This document shows, piece after piece, positions 11,375-23,763 of a DNA stretch of 64,000 bases (its first letter is position 1; the number at the start of each line of letters is the position of its first letter). The notes beneath the pieces were generated by a model. It was not told where the DNA came from and did no database searches. It saw only the letters and a list, made by a program, of their open reading frames with translations. Position numbers and translations under genes: made by a program. The DNA is from Phylloscopus collybita (taxonomy: Eukaryota; Chordata; Aves; Passeriformes; Phylloscopidae): positions 60,094,001 to 60,158,000 of the forward strand of contig JAJNNQ010000075.1 in NCBI GenBank assembly GCA_027886175.1, in the 5' to 3' direction.

Positions 11375-11545
11375 CATCGGGCTGGACTTTCCCCCGGGCT
11401 GCGCTTACCTGGCTGCCCCTGGATCTCGCAGCCTGGCTCCTGCCCAAGCGGTTGCTCCGGGAGCCGGCCGCGCTGGCCGCCTGCCACCGGGGCTGCCGCG
11501 GCTTGGGACGGGCTGCTCGCTGGGCAAGCCGCTGCTACCGAGGAG
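11375..11545. promoter_or_regulatory. Small CpG-dense block in intron 1, with a minus-strand splice-donor match
   Basis: About 170 bases carry roughly 18 CpGs, while the flanking kilobase has few. On the minus strand, CCAG|GTAAGCGC gives an almost perfect U1 donor, with the exon ending at 11409 and the intron starting at 11408. This could be a second CpG promoter with the first exon of an antisense or divergent transcript. It could equally be an orphan CpG island or enhancer. Open frames through it on both strands are explained by GC content. Confidence 0.4.
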
Positions 11546-12569
11546 CTTTTGTTTCCTGAGAGGAAAATTAAAATTCCTGGGGGAAACATGCCGATTCTGC
11601 TGAAGGAGCTCTTTCTGATGAAGAGCCTCTCCGACCAGCCACGTTTCTGACTTGCACACCCTTCTACCCTGCAGGCAGAACACTGTGGCCTGGGTTAAAC
11701 ATCCAATGGTGTTGTTTGTGCTAATGTCTTCTGACTACCGGATGAAAATTGTGCAGAAAAGCGCTATACAGAGCACTATAATTAAAAGCCTTAGGAATAG
11801 TCTATTATCTTTCATTTTTGCCTTTAAACTTAAGCATGCCCGAGGGCAAAGTGTATGTGTCTGGAGAGGGTGGAGACTTGCCTTTTACAGATGCCTGTTG
11901 TTGGGCTGCAAATAAGTTAATGTGTTTAAAAGATTTCTTTCTTATTCCCTTTCAGTGGGGGCTGGGGAGTGATACTTACGGAAAGTGCCAAATTGGCTCT
12001 TCTAGATGAACTCCTGTTTATCTCTCAATTACATCAGTGTCAGTAGTTGTATAAGCTTTCTAGACACAGTTCCCTGTGTCTATGTTCCCTTCAGGCCAGG
12101 GTGCAAATGATCAGGGGAAAAGCTGGTTCCTCTCATACTTGGCAGAGACCGTGTGTACGTGTGTGTGCATGTGCAAAATTAAAACATTGTGGCAACTAAT
12201 GTAACTTTGGGGTTGGCACCACGGAGTGGCTACGTTGTCGCTGGGATTTGGACCAAGACCAATGTTGCCTCCGTAGCATCCTCTGCATAGCTGCCAGGTG
12301 TTACTACCTGGAAGTCTGCTTGGTTTGTTTTGCTACTTAAGTGCACAGAGTGCAAAATGTGTGAACAGTTGCTCTTCCATTGCCTGACCCATTTAGCCTC
12401 CCTGATATTAACAAGAGGCTGAAATTTGTGCAATGCGAGGAGCTAATTTGCTTTAGTAGGCTTTTCAGGTACAGCTAACAACAGTGAGGAATTAGTTGTG
12501 TTTTCCCAGAACTAAAAGAAGCAGTGCTGTGGCTTGTCTTGGGAATGCTTTTGATATGTAAGTAGTGCT

Positions 12570-12590
12570 AAAAAAAAAAAAAAAAAAAAA
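12570..12590 (+). repeat. Poly-A tract in intron 1
   Basis: A pure A run of about 21 bases, 265 bases upstream of exon 2. No recognisable element precedes it, so a retrocopy tail is not supported. Confidence 0.85.
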
Positions 12591-12823
12591 TCAAATCGTG
12601 TTTAGAATCCTGGCATATGATATTAATAATCCTATCACAAGTAGACACAAATTATTGTGTAGATGGCATACTTAGAAAATTGTAGTTGTGTTAGGTTGTA
12701 TTCAGTACTGGTGCGTGTGCATGAGACTTCCATGAGCGCAAGTAGTTGGACAACAGAGCTCTGAGTCTTTCTGAAAACTCAACAGTGGCATCTGTTTCTC
12801 TTGTGTTGACACTGGAGGTATTT

Positions 12824-12854
12824 AACTAATAACTCATATTTTCTTTTGTTTCAG
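12824..12854 (+). promoter_or_regulatory. Intron 1 branch point and 3' splice site of CARMIL1
   Basis: AACTAATAAC at 12824-12833 contains a near-consensus branch motif (CTAAT, candidate branch A at 12829), 25 bases before the AG at 12853-12854. A pyrimidine-rich tract lies between them. This spacing is normal for a U2-type acceptor and supports the exon 2 boundary. Confidence 0.75.
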
Positions 12855-12952
12855 AAAGTGTCAGGGATGTTATTGGGAGGAAAATCAAAATTTCTGTCAA
12901 GAAGAAAGTAAAACTGGAAACCAAGGGAGATAAAGTGGATAACAAAATATTG
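12855..12952 (+). CDS. CARMIL1: CARMIL1 coding exon 2 (residues 14-46, start of PH-like domain)
   Basis: A 98-base exon flanked by a pyrimidine-rich acceptor (TTTTCTTTTGTTTCAG) and a strong donor (TTG|GTAAGT). Joined to exon 1, it reads [18 protein letters not shown] and then [15 protein letters not shown], nearly identical to the conserved CARMIL1 N-terminus (human [18 protein letters not shown], then VKLEVKGDKVENKVL). The exon ends in phase 0. The basic cluster KISVKKKVK belongs to the PH-like domain that helps CARMIL proteins bind acidic phospholipids at the plasma membrane. CARMIL2 and CARMIL3 are paralogues with related N-termini, but the exact string fits CARMIL1 best. No frameshift or stop is present, so the gene looks intact here. 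Confidence 0.95.
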
Positions 12953-15900
12953 GTAAGTACAGTAGAATGATTCTGATTACATATGCAATGGAAAAGCCAG
13001 TATCATGTCAGAAGGCATTAATTCTCCTCTGGAAGCATTGTTTCAACTTTGTGTGTGCCATAAGACGTCCATGTAATTTATTTTCTTACTTTTTCTTGTT
13101 TTCATGATAGCCTGCATAGGAAGTTGGTGTGCAACTGTGCATGTGTACACACACTTGTTTATCACTGAGTTATTTTTCAGAGTTTTGGGTATTGTTATGG
13201 ACTGATGATAAAGCAAGCTATTATCAGAACCTGTTCTAAAATATTTTGCTGCCTTTGCTGGTTAGGTTTCCTGTTTACATCCATGAGAGTTTTAAGTGGC
13301 CAAGAAATGCAAAATGAAGTGTATAGAATTAATTTTGAGAATTTAAAGCTCTTATGCAGTGAAGAGCAACAGTAAAGCTGCTGGGCTCTTTGAACTCAAA
13401 TGACTATTTGTGGTTTTTTTGTATTCTCTGTTAAGTCATACATCTGCATTTTAAAAGAAATGCCTAATGTGCGGGATTCTAAATTGTTCTTAAAACTGTA
13501 GTGTAGGAAAATGTCAAATTAATCTCACTTAAGTATGCTTTCCTGTTTTCTCAAGAATAGTTTTGCTGGCCTCTCTTGATAGTGGTAATGAGCTGCTTCA
13601 TTTGCATACTATCTTGAATATGCAAAAAGGCATGGAACTGTATTCCCTTGCTCTTTTGGTACCTTTCTGTCTTAGAGTAACAAACACAAATAAATACAAT
13701 GCTGCCATAATATTTTGCAAGATATTTGAGACTTGGTGTCTTGTGTTCATGCTGTTCCATATTTGAAAGTTTTGTTGCCAAAGCTGTTGTTACAGATATT
13801 AGATACATTCTCCATGCAGATGTGCTGTTTTGTCTTTCAAACCTGCAACTTTTTAATCACTTCTGAATTATCTTCGTAAAGTACATATCGCTGTCCCTGG
13901 GCATTAAGACTGTAGATAGTGGCTTACTTTTCTGAGAGAGCTGCTACTTAAGGAACTTGAAATATTTTCTGCTTAATGGCTGCCTGTGTTATATCTAGTC
14001 CCTCGATTTACAGTTTCTGTACTGGAAATAGATTGAATATGTGAATGTTGATTGATTGTCTCTATTTATTTGAAAGCCATGTTTATAGGGAAGGCTGACA
14101 GGTTTCATTGAAGTGGTTACACTTGATTGACTTTTTGACTTACACAGAATCATAACTATTATCAATAGTGAGATATATTGTGGAAATACTGAAATACTGT
14201 TCTGAACAGATGGGACCAAGACAATGTCAAGCTTTGAGTCATCAGTGAGGTTTCTGAGGGATGTACTACTTGGCAGTAAAATGCCAAAATGTGATGGCTT
14301 GGGTGTTTTTTCTCTTTTTAATCTCCCAAGCACTCAGGTGAGGGACTTTCACCTTCCATGACTGAAGAGGTATTGGAAGGGAGAGAACCTCCCAGAGGTT
14401 CATGAGTTAGTGAGCACTATTTGTATACACACATGTTGTCTTTAATGCACAAGATAAGTGTTTCAGGAGAACGATTTGCTGGATGGTGTCTGGTGTAACC
14501 ATTTGTTCTTTGATGCAGAAATGCAGGGAATTTATATTGGTGGGGGGAAAAAAGATTTTTTATTTTTAGAGAAATTGATTATTGATTGCTGGAATTGGAT
14601 TTAGTGTTTTTCCTTTGCTGTAGAGAAAACTGCCTTTTGTGAAGTTCTAAAAAATCACTAAAGATGCTTTTTTTACAATATTTCTCTGACTCTGTAAGTC
14701 TTTATATGGGATTGTTTGGTTTGGTTTTATTTTGTTTGCTTGGGGTTTTTGGGTGTTTTTGTTATATTGGGAAGTTTCTTTTTTCTTTTTTACTGAAGTG
14801 CTGTATGTTGTCTGCTGTGGCAAAGGCCAGTAGAGACTATGGTCCACTTTGGGGATGCAAAGCTCTATGAAACACATAATGCTCTGAAAAAAAAAATGCA
14901 CCAAAACACCTTAAATCCCAGATTAATGGAGACTTTTAGGCCTTAGTGTGTGTCAGCACAGTCTCACTTCTTACCTGCATAGTAGAGGATATATACCCTT
15001 CTCACATCAGAAGAGTGACACTGAAAATAAATAACCATGCTTCAGAAGTATCTGAGTGCTTAATACTAAATGCTACAGGAAATCTGCCAGCAAAATTAAG
15101 CATTTCTGTACTTGGAGCTGAAACTTAAGAGTGTTGAGTAAATAATGCATATGGCCGTGTTCTGACCACAGCAGGTAAAACCAAGTTGCTGTGCCTTGGG
15201 TGAGCCTGTCAAAAGGAATGCTGAATGAAGTGTTGGCAGCAAAAGCAGTTCAGTAATTAAAGACTGTATCCTTAAGTGAATGCACCAGAGGGCTCAAATG
15301 TGATTGCATGGGCAACCTTCATGCCAGCACTCCTTGACTCCTGAGAGCTTAGTTTTGAAACATTAATCTTCTGACTACTGTCTCTTGAGTGCACGTGTGG
15401 CAGTGGATTGTTTTGAGATTTGGGGTTGCATTTTATTTGTAGTTGGGTGTTTACAAGCAAATTAGGTGCTGTGATTTGGGTCCAGAACTTAACAGGGAGA
15501 AAATACCAGTTGCTCTCACCTAGCTAACCCCAGAGCTGTTGTGAAATGTGCTCATGGCTTTAGAGGAGGTTGATCACAGAGGCTGGCACTGAGCCCTGAC
15601 ACCCAAATCTGTGGTTTAATTAAATGATCTCTCATCCTTTCCTCCTAGGGAAATCCAGCAAAATCAGTACCATTTTGAGAGAGGGAGATTATTTAAAAAT
15701 GACTGCTCTTGGCAGGTAACTATAAAAACACTTGACCGCTGGCCCTGTTGTTCACAGTGTAATCAAGGTACAGAGTACTAGAATATGGATGTAACCATCT
15801 ACTTGAATCACTCTGCTATAGGAAATTCCTCTAATAATTAAGATGGAAGTTAGAATCTGAGACTACAGAAAAAACGGTGCAAAATCCCTGGTATTGCTTG

Positions 15901-17189
15901 CATTAGGGCCCCAGTATTAAACTGATGAAGTTAGCAGATAAAGACCATGCTTGCCTTAAGATGCTTTGGCATCCCAGCTTTGGTTGCCAGAGTTTGGAAA
16001 TTATATCTAGGGATTTTGATATAAACCAGATATTTTCAGTCTGCACAAGGAGTTTGCTGCCTCAGTAATCTCAATCTGCAGTTATTTAGTTTTTCAGTTA
16101 GTCATAATGACGCAAAACAGTAACCATCATGAGCTGCTGAGATGCCTCTGGTCTGCTGGCACTGAGTCTCATGTGTTTGGGCAGCAAACAGGCATCCAAC
16201 ACTGAAAAGGCAATAACCAGCTTAAACAGTCAGAAGAATCAGTCCTCAAGCGATTAGGGCTAAACCCCAGCCCCATCTGGGTACTCTGGCAGAGGCAAGC
16301 TGCCATCGGGGAAAGTGAAGAAACATGCAGGTGTATAGGAGACCTTGAAAGGTGCCAAGCTGCCCCACGGGGTGAGTCATTGTGAGACATTGTGGGGCTC
16401 CCCAACGGGGCACAGCCCCACTGTGGGCCAGGGAGACACTCAGCAGGACTGGGGTGGCAGCTGGGGGCAGCTGAGCTACAGTGGTCACCAGCCCTGCAGT
16501 GACCCAAGGGCAGGCCAGGCACTTGGGTCTGTGGGGTGGCCTCAGCTGGGAAAGCAACCGAGTGCAGATGTAGCTGTGGTGTTGCTCAGGCCAGTGTTAA
16601 GTGCCAGAGCTCTGAAGCAAGGTGGGGAGCCCTGGTCAAGGCTTGTTCCTACTTCTGGGGTCACAGTCCTGTGTCATATTGGCTGCAGGCAGCCCAGCTG
16701 TGCAAGAGCCCTTGAGCAGGCTGCCCCAGCTGGCTCCAGGTGGCCTCAGCAGGAGTGGTCCCAGCTGTGTTTGGCTTCAATGTGATGCTCACAACAGTAT
16801 TCTTATTGGGTTAAAGCAGATAAAGATGTCACTCTTTTCTAATCAGCAGAGGACTGCTTTGGTTTTGTGTGATTGTTTTGTTTAAACCTGGTTTCTTATG
16901 AGACAAGGTTTAAGGCATCATGCTGAGTGCCTGTGGTGTTTTTCCTCACACTGACAACTTCTGACCTTCTCTCCAGTTTCAGCTTAAGCTGACGGGTATG
17001 GAGAGGTCTCCGTTGTGATGATAAGACGGGAGTGGGTGGAGATATCCCAAAAAAGAGGACAAACTTTACACCTAGTCCCTCTTCTGAGGGCCTCCACCTT
17101 TTGCCACCATAAGAGATCAGGCAGAATGCCCTCTCAGTGTCTGTGAGATACTCCAGTGTTTTCTTATCTCTTTTCTTTTCTTTTCTTTT

Positions 17190-17229
<40 letters not shown>

Positions 17230-18949
17230 CAGAGGCCTCAGTGATTGTTACGTTATCACCTGCAGACAAATGTTGTTAGGGCTTCTTAGCTTTGGTGCTT
17301 GTGGTGCTGCTTTTCCCTCCTCAAAACAGCCAAGATATCCGTATATGATTTTGCTGATTATTTCCTACTGCCTTTTCTTCCTCTCAGACTTATTGTAATT
17401 AGCAGCAGACATTGAGAAGTTCAAATGTGAGCTAAAGTCAATATGTGAAATAAATGTGACCAACTCCTTATGAAATATTGATGTTTTTAGGAGTGGTTCA
17501 TGACAGGCCAGAATTCAAGATTAATCTTATTTTTTGTCTTTTTGGCTCTAGTTGCCTTTGAAATTAGTTTTCCTTTCCAAAGTAATACTATTTTAGACAT
17601 AAAAGATAAGGAAATATTGCAAGTGGCTGTGCTGTCTATATGTTTGATCAGGTTTCTTTGCTTTGTTGCTGGGTTTATTTTGATTTTTTCTTCCCTAACC
17701 TTAAGGCTATAGAATAGTGTGATGTGATACAGTGACCAAAAGCACTTTATTAGGAATTGCCATTGAGGAGTCTCTGTTACACTTCTTCCCTCATTCATTT
17801 ACATTCTCTTTGTTAAAATATCACAGTGCTACTTTTGAAACTGAGACAGTTGCTTTGGCAGGTGGCTCTCCTTAAAATGTACTGTATGCCCAACATAAAT
17901 TCACTGGGAGCAATTCATATGTCCTTGTCACTTTCTCTGGGGCATATGTTTCCATGGGCCTTTAAAACAAAAAACTGAGTTGACTGCTGTCAAAGAAGTT
18001 TGTATTTTTTTCTGTGCACATGGTCTGAGATTTCATGTTCTGCCTCTAAAGACTCTCTTATCAAGACTGGAATTCTATTTAAAAAATAAAATCTATCTGT
18101 GTTTACTTTCAAGGGAGCAATTATGGCCATTTTGTGTGCTCTCCATGTGGCTTCTGAATACTGCTTGAACAATGTGGCTGACTCTCGTGAAGCCATGGAG
18201 AAAAGCCTGTAGGAGCTCCTGTGCCTGTTCAGCTCTCAGGTGGCAGGCTCCGGGTGGAGGCAGCAGGATTTTGCACTGCCAAAACTATTTTGGGATTAAA
18301 AACTCTGGAGCTTGTTTTCCATTGCTCATCTTTTGTCTTAATCCATCCATGATATTCAGTTTGAATAGAGATGAATTTTGCATCCTGCCTTAAAAAATAC
18401 ACACTTCTTTTAAACCACAAAGCTCACAGGGTTGTCTAAGGTTGGTTTTACATAAAATGTGTGCGATCTCACACGTTATATCATGACAGCTGGTGTGTGA
18501 TAATGATGTTAAATAGGGACATTCTTTAAAAATAATGGTGTTTCCTCTTCCCTGCCCAGAACATTGACTGTTATGACATATATCTTAAGTGTGTCTTTAT
18601 GAAGATGAAAGGAGGTAGGTGTTGGTACATCCCTCATGTCAGGAAATCTAAATGGAGTGAGGTAGAGTAATCAAAAAATACTTAGATGTGAAAATGTATT
18701 TTAATACATTTACAAGGTGCCTCTTAGGGAACAACTGAACTGTGGCCTGTAAGATTGCTACAAAAAACTGAAATAAGAAGAGTACTGCAGGAAATAGAGT
18801 TTATTAATTCAGTCAGGCAGTTGCATATGTTTTCAAAATAGGAAACATTTAAAAAAAATACATGTGCAAATTTCATTGAAATTTACATTTATTTTATACA
18901 CTGATTCATCAGGTTACTTTTAACTGGTGGGAAGGTTTACAAACCTAGC
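12953..18949 (+). other. CARMIL1 intron 2, first segment
   Basis: It begins with the donor GTAAGT at 12953. No exon with a matching phase-0 junction was seen. A moderately GC-rich patch at about 16170-16800 supports open frames on both strands, but without splice sites or family residues. A (TTTTC)n/poly-T tract lies at 17171-17225. Otherwise AT-rich unique sequence. Confidence 0.65.
17171..17225. repeat. (TTTTC)n running into poly-T
   Basis: Four TTTTC units followed by a T run of over 30 bases. On the minus strand this is a poly-A tail-like tract, but no clear element adjoins it. Confidence 0.85.
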
Positions 18950-19470
18950 ATTCTGGAGTACTGTGTCGAGCTCTGGGACCCTCAATGTAAGGACATGGAC
19001 CTGGAGTGAGTCCAGATGAGTACCATGAAGATAATCAGAGGACTGGAGCACCTCTCTTATGAAGACAGGCTGAGAGAACTGGGGTTTTTCAGCCTGGAGA
19101 AGAAGAGGCTCCAGGGAGATCCTGTTGCAGCCTTCTGGTACTTAAAGTGGGTTTATGAAAAAAACAAGGTCAATTTTTTTTAACAGAACCAGCTGTGCTA
19201 GGAAAAGGGGGAATGGTTATAAACTAAAAGAGGGTTAGTTTAGACTAGGTGTAAGGAAGAATTTTTTTGTGATGAGGGTGGTGAGGCACTGGAACGGGTT
19301 GCCCAGAGAAGTTGTGGATGCCCCATCTCTGGATGTGTTCAAGGCCAGGTTGGATGGAGCTTTGAGCAACCTGGTCCAGTAGAAAGTGTCCCTGCTCATT
19401 GCAGGGGGTTGGAATGAGGTGATCTTTAAGGTCTCTTCCAACCCAAACCACTCTATGCTTCAATGATTCA
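18950..19470 (+). mobile_element. CR1 LINE 3' fragment in intron 2
   Basis: Plus-strand CR1 with about 520 bases retained. Landmarks are CTGGAGTACTGTGTCGAGCTCTGG, AAGACAGGCTGAGAGA, TTCAGCCTGGAGAAGA, GGAACGGGTTGCCCAGAGAA and GGTTGGAATGAGGTGATC. The terminal repeat is worn (TCTATGCTTCAATGATTCA). A short diverged insert (about 19145-19195) interrupts the usual sequence. It lies in the same orientation as the host gene. Confidence 0.92.
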
Positions 19471-22400
19471 GTGGTTCAAGGAATTGCTGTGAATGCATGC
19501 AAGTGCAGAAATTCAAGATGATTTCTTGCACGTTGAGTGTAGTGTGTTCTTTCTGTGCTTTGGTAGGACAGAAATGCAGCTTGATTGTTCTCCTTTTCTT
19601 TAGTTTTGGGCAACTGGTACAGGCAGGGAAAGGAAAGAAAAAGGGGCTTCTTTTTCAGTGCCCTGAAAGCACCTGCTGTTGTCCTGGCTCATGTAATTTG
19701 TATTTGCACACTCACCTGCAGTGTTCTGGAAGGAAAAAAATGTGAACATGATCTCACTCTTAACATGTTCTAGTTTTCTGTGTACAGCTCTAACAGTTAT
19801 TGGTGCAAAAAAAAAAAAAAGTGGTGGGAGCGAGATCCACTGTGGCTCTGAATTGATCATGGAATCTTTCCTCCTGTTGATTTTTTTTTTTTTTGGTAAC
19901 CTAATTAGAAAGCATTTCCTTTTTAAACTGCCACTCTCTTTCCGCTTCTCTTGCTGAATATATAATGTACCAAAGTGGTTTGCTAATGTGCTTTTGCTTT
20001 GAGAGGGCCTGACTCCTTGCCACCATTATTTATGAAATAGAGCCTTCCTCAGCAAGGATTTTCATTGAAATCTGTGCATGAAAGATGCAGAAGACTGGTT
20101 ATTACATATAATTCCCCTAAAGATGAAAATAAAAAAACAGAAAATGAGCATTAGGGTCAACTTCTTGTTTTGGTCACTCTTCGCCATTGGTGGCTTTTTT
20201 CCCCCAAGAAAGAGAAGATTTAGAGGGGAATAGAATGTGTCATTAGGTAGACATATATTTGTGTGGGCTTTCTTTTTTTATTTTTTTTTTGGGGGGGGGT
20301 GTCTTTTTTTCCTCTTACAGCTTGTTTTATCTGCCTGACTTACTTTGGGAAAAGACTTCTCATGCAGAGAATGTGGTTTACTTTGATGTAAGTAGTGTGG
20401 AGGAAAGGCTTCAAGGGCTGCTAAGTGAAAAGTTAGTGCAGTGTACTGTGAAAAATGCTTCTTGTTGTTTAGAGACCCTCTTTTCAGCCCTTGTTGTGGT
20501 GGAAAATTGGTGAATGCCGCTGATTTGTTTGATTATTAAAATACTTACTTTAGCTCACCTACAATTCTTCTTCATTTTTTTTTTCTCATGGTGGTGGTAA
20601 TTTAATTCTGTGTAAAGTAATTACAAGCCCAGGATATAAAATTATTCTTTAAATTTAGCTGCTGTTAATGGTGCTCTGTACTCTGGCAGAGTCCCCAGGC
20701 TGATTTCTGCCTTTAGTCCTGTCTCATCTCTCCCCATTTCTGAAATGTGTACTCTGTGTCAACTCATGAGTGATATTGTCTTAGTGATAGCTTCCCTAAT
20801 TTGATGAGTTCAGATGACTAACTGTTAGGATGCAAAATGTAATTAAAAGAGCCAGATTCTTATAACCCTACTCTCCTGAAACAGACTTAACCAAATTAAT
20901 TGTCCTGCTGGATGAGGGAAGAGAGACCCTGGCTCAGGGAGTTGGGGTTGCAGGATAAGATCTGAATAGCTGTGGCATGTGAAATTTGAGGCTAGTGCAA
21001 CAAAACAAGTTTCTGCTATGAAGCTCAGAGAAGGAGCCACGTTGCTGGCGTTGATGAAAATTAAAAGCTTCATGGGTCCTGTGAGGCTGCTGGAAAGGTG
21101 TTTGCAGGGTAGAAGCTGTCGTCGAGTGGGGAGTAGCTCTTATTTGAACAGGTTACGTTCCTGGATCTTCTTTGCAAAGAGACCTTTATAAAAAAAATAA
21201 ATACAAGAATTGTGGTCTGGGCCTGTCGTGTGGATGTCGTGCAGCCTTCTCCTCTTGACTGACAAGTGACAAGTTTGTATCTCCATACAGTAGAAGGCCC
21301 ATGTGCCAGCAGGATGGGCCTCACAGTGAGCATGTGGAGATGGAAAACAGAAGATGCTGGGTCTATATTCCCCTTAAGATTTTCATCCTGCATTACATTT
21401 TCAAGTGGTTGTTTCTATGCTTTTTAGATTGGTCGATAACTATTTTTTTTTCTTTTCCACAGCTGAAGCAGTGGTTAGCAGCGTGCTGCCTGTGAGGTAG
21501 ACAGTGGTCTGTTTGGGATGTCTGGAAGCACTCTCTTAGCCAGGGCTTAGGAAGCTGAGGTCATTTGGAGCAAGCCATTTCCACCAAGGTGCTTGATAGA
21601 GGCATGTCTTTATGGAGCAGCCACTTAGGGTACACATCACTTGAACAGCAATCCTTCCCTTGTACCTAAGACTTGGTCCAACCACTGCTTTTGTGGAGCT
21701 CCATGAAATTTTGAGGATTTGAGCAAAGTTGCAGATACCTACTTCTTGGGGCCAGGGAGCGAAACAAGAGAGTGAGATAGCTGCTGCAGAGCAGTTTCTA
21801 TTCAGATTTGATTAGAGGAAGTGAATGGCTGTTGACCCTAATCTGAATTGGGAGACAGGGCACTGCTGTGTTTGTTCAGGGTCAACCTTTGAATGAAAAG
21901 GCTTCTCCTTGGCTGCCTTGAAGGCCATTAGCAAGATTGAAACTATTCACACAGAACTACTGATAAAGAGGAGGCCTTTCAGAGACTCATCTCTTAACAA
22001 ACACTAGAGGCTGATGCTTTAAAATGATACCTTTTATAGCCATCTGTGTGAGCCTCTACTTCAATGTGGAGCTGAGGAGCCTTAGGCAGGGAGCAGTGAA
22101 GGTAGGTCAAAACAGATGTTTAGATTTTTAGTGCAGCTGGCTTTATATTGGCAATCTCTTCTTTTGGTATTTACAACATTGCAAGTAAATATTTGAGGAA
22201 ATATTAGCTTTGTTAGGTACTGATGCTTTGTTGAGTGTAATTTCTGCCACTTTGGTAAGTTTATTCATATGCCAAAACTGAATTATGCATTTATTATTAT
22301 AGCATGAAAAAAGAATTTTAAATATAACAACCAGTTTTCTTGGTTGTGCTATTCTTCACATCTGCACTTTGCAAGTGGCAGAAAAACATTGCCTTGGCTT

Positions 22401-23720
22401 TGGCCTTTCTCTTATCTCTAGAAGGTGCTGTAATCCCTGCATTTTTGGTAAAGCATATTGAAGTATTTATTCTGTGTACAATTGTTGCATACACTGTGGG
22501 CATCTTTATGCTTTCTTTCTTACCTTGTATCTTCCTTTTTACTGTCTTTCCATATCCTCTGCTTCAAAAAGTCCCTGGAAGCTTTCCTGTGCACACATTG
22601 CTGTCAGGACTGGGTTTGCTGTTTAGTCCACCTCTTCTCACACTAGTATGCCTATTTTTTAACAGCTCATATTCCCCCACTTCTGTTTCCTTTCCTTACA
22701 GAGATAAGACAAATATCCCAATTCCTCAGTATCCCTGCAAATACAGGGATGATGGACCAAACATGATGCTGCTATTCTAAAAAATATTGTGGGCTGCCAT
22801 AAACTTACTCTGTATACATTTTTATCTTTTCTTGTTAGCCTGGTTCTCTGCTTCTTTGTTCTACAATTTAGTCAAAATCTATGCTAGGTCTATGTTACTT
22901 GTGTCATGGTGGCAGTTTGGTTCATGCTAAGCATTATGGTGTTTTTTGTGTAATTTGGATTTAAGTTCTTTCCACCTTTCCCAAAGCAGCTCTCTTTGGT
23001 TAAAAAAAAACCCCAACATAACAAGAAAACCAAAAGCAAAACAAAACAAGCAAAAACTCACCATTATACCCCAAACCAACTGCTAGCATCTCAACAAAGT
23101 GCTGTGCAAATTGTGCTTGTTTTGAGGGGGGGCAAGGCAGTACAATGGACACAACTCACCTGCACTGCTCTCTCCACCTGTCTAGGTACAGGAGCAGTTG
23201 GGCTGAGGAAAGGGAGAAAGTTAAAAGGAAACAAGTAAAGAGCTGTAGTATAACATGGCAATTTAAATGTAATTATCTGATGTGGATGGTGCCAGAGCCG
23301 TGTAAAAGATTGTGAAATAGCTTTAAAAGGGTTTCATCTGTGAATACGATGCTTTGTTACCCAAGTTTTATAGTTTTATCTTTACTTTGGGAAGACATCC
23401 TCTATGAGACTTGACTCTGCTGGTGGAATTTATCTGCATTTTATGTAATCTGTACTATTTCCTTCACATGTGATTTCAAAGCCAGTTTTCTACCATTTAC
23501 TTGCTTAGCTACACCATGTTGGCAAACAGCAGGAGAAGCTGAATGCTGATTCTCTTGGGGTTCTATGTGGGCATGTCAACTGAAGTTTGGGAAAACTGCT
23601 TATCTGGAGAAAATGTGTGCTTGGTCTTTAGCCAAATGCCAAGAAAAGTCATCAAGTGACCTAATACCTAATACCATCAAGTGACAAGCAGGGACTTATG
23701 TTGGTTTTTTTTAAATTACT

Positions 23721-23763
23721 ATTATTTTATTTTTTGTTAATTATTATTATTTTATTTTTTGTT
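23721..23763. repeat. AT-rich tandem duplication
   Basis: The 18-base unit ATTATTTTATTTTTTGTT occurs at 23721-23738 and again at 23746-23763, a period of 25 bases. It is a local duplication in AT-rich DNA. Confidence 0.8.

Larger units (their letters stand above)
9003..12854 (+). other. CARMIL1 intron 1 (3,852 bases)
   Basis: The intron runs from the donor GT at 9003-9004 to the acceptor AG at 12853-12854. The first 550 bases are the tail of the CpG island, extremely G-rich on the + strand. From about 9550 it becomes ordinary AT-leaning DNA. A second CpG-dense block lies at 11375-11545, and a pure poly-A tract sits near the 3' end. I see no exon-like sequence with matching splice sites and phase on the + strand. 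Confidence 0.85.

Noticed and set aside
22340..22780. 146-codon plus-strand frame with hydrophobic segments
   Set aside because: Phe/Leu-rich from T-rich DNA, with no recognisable domain, splice context or promoter.
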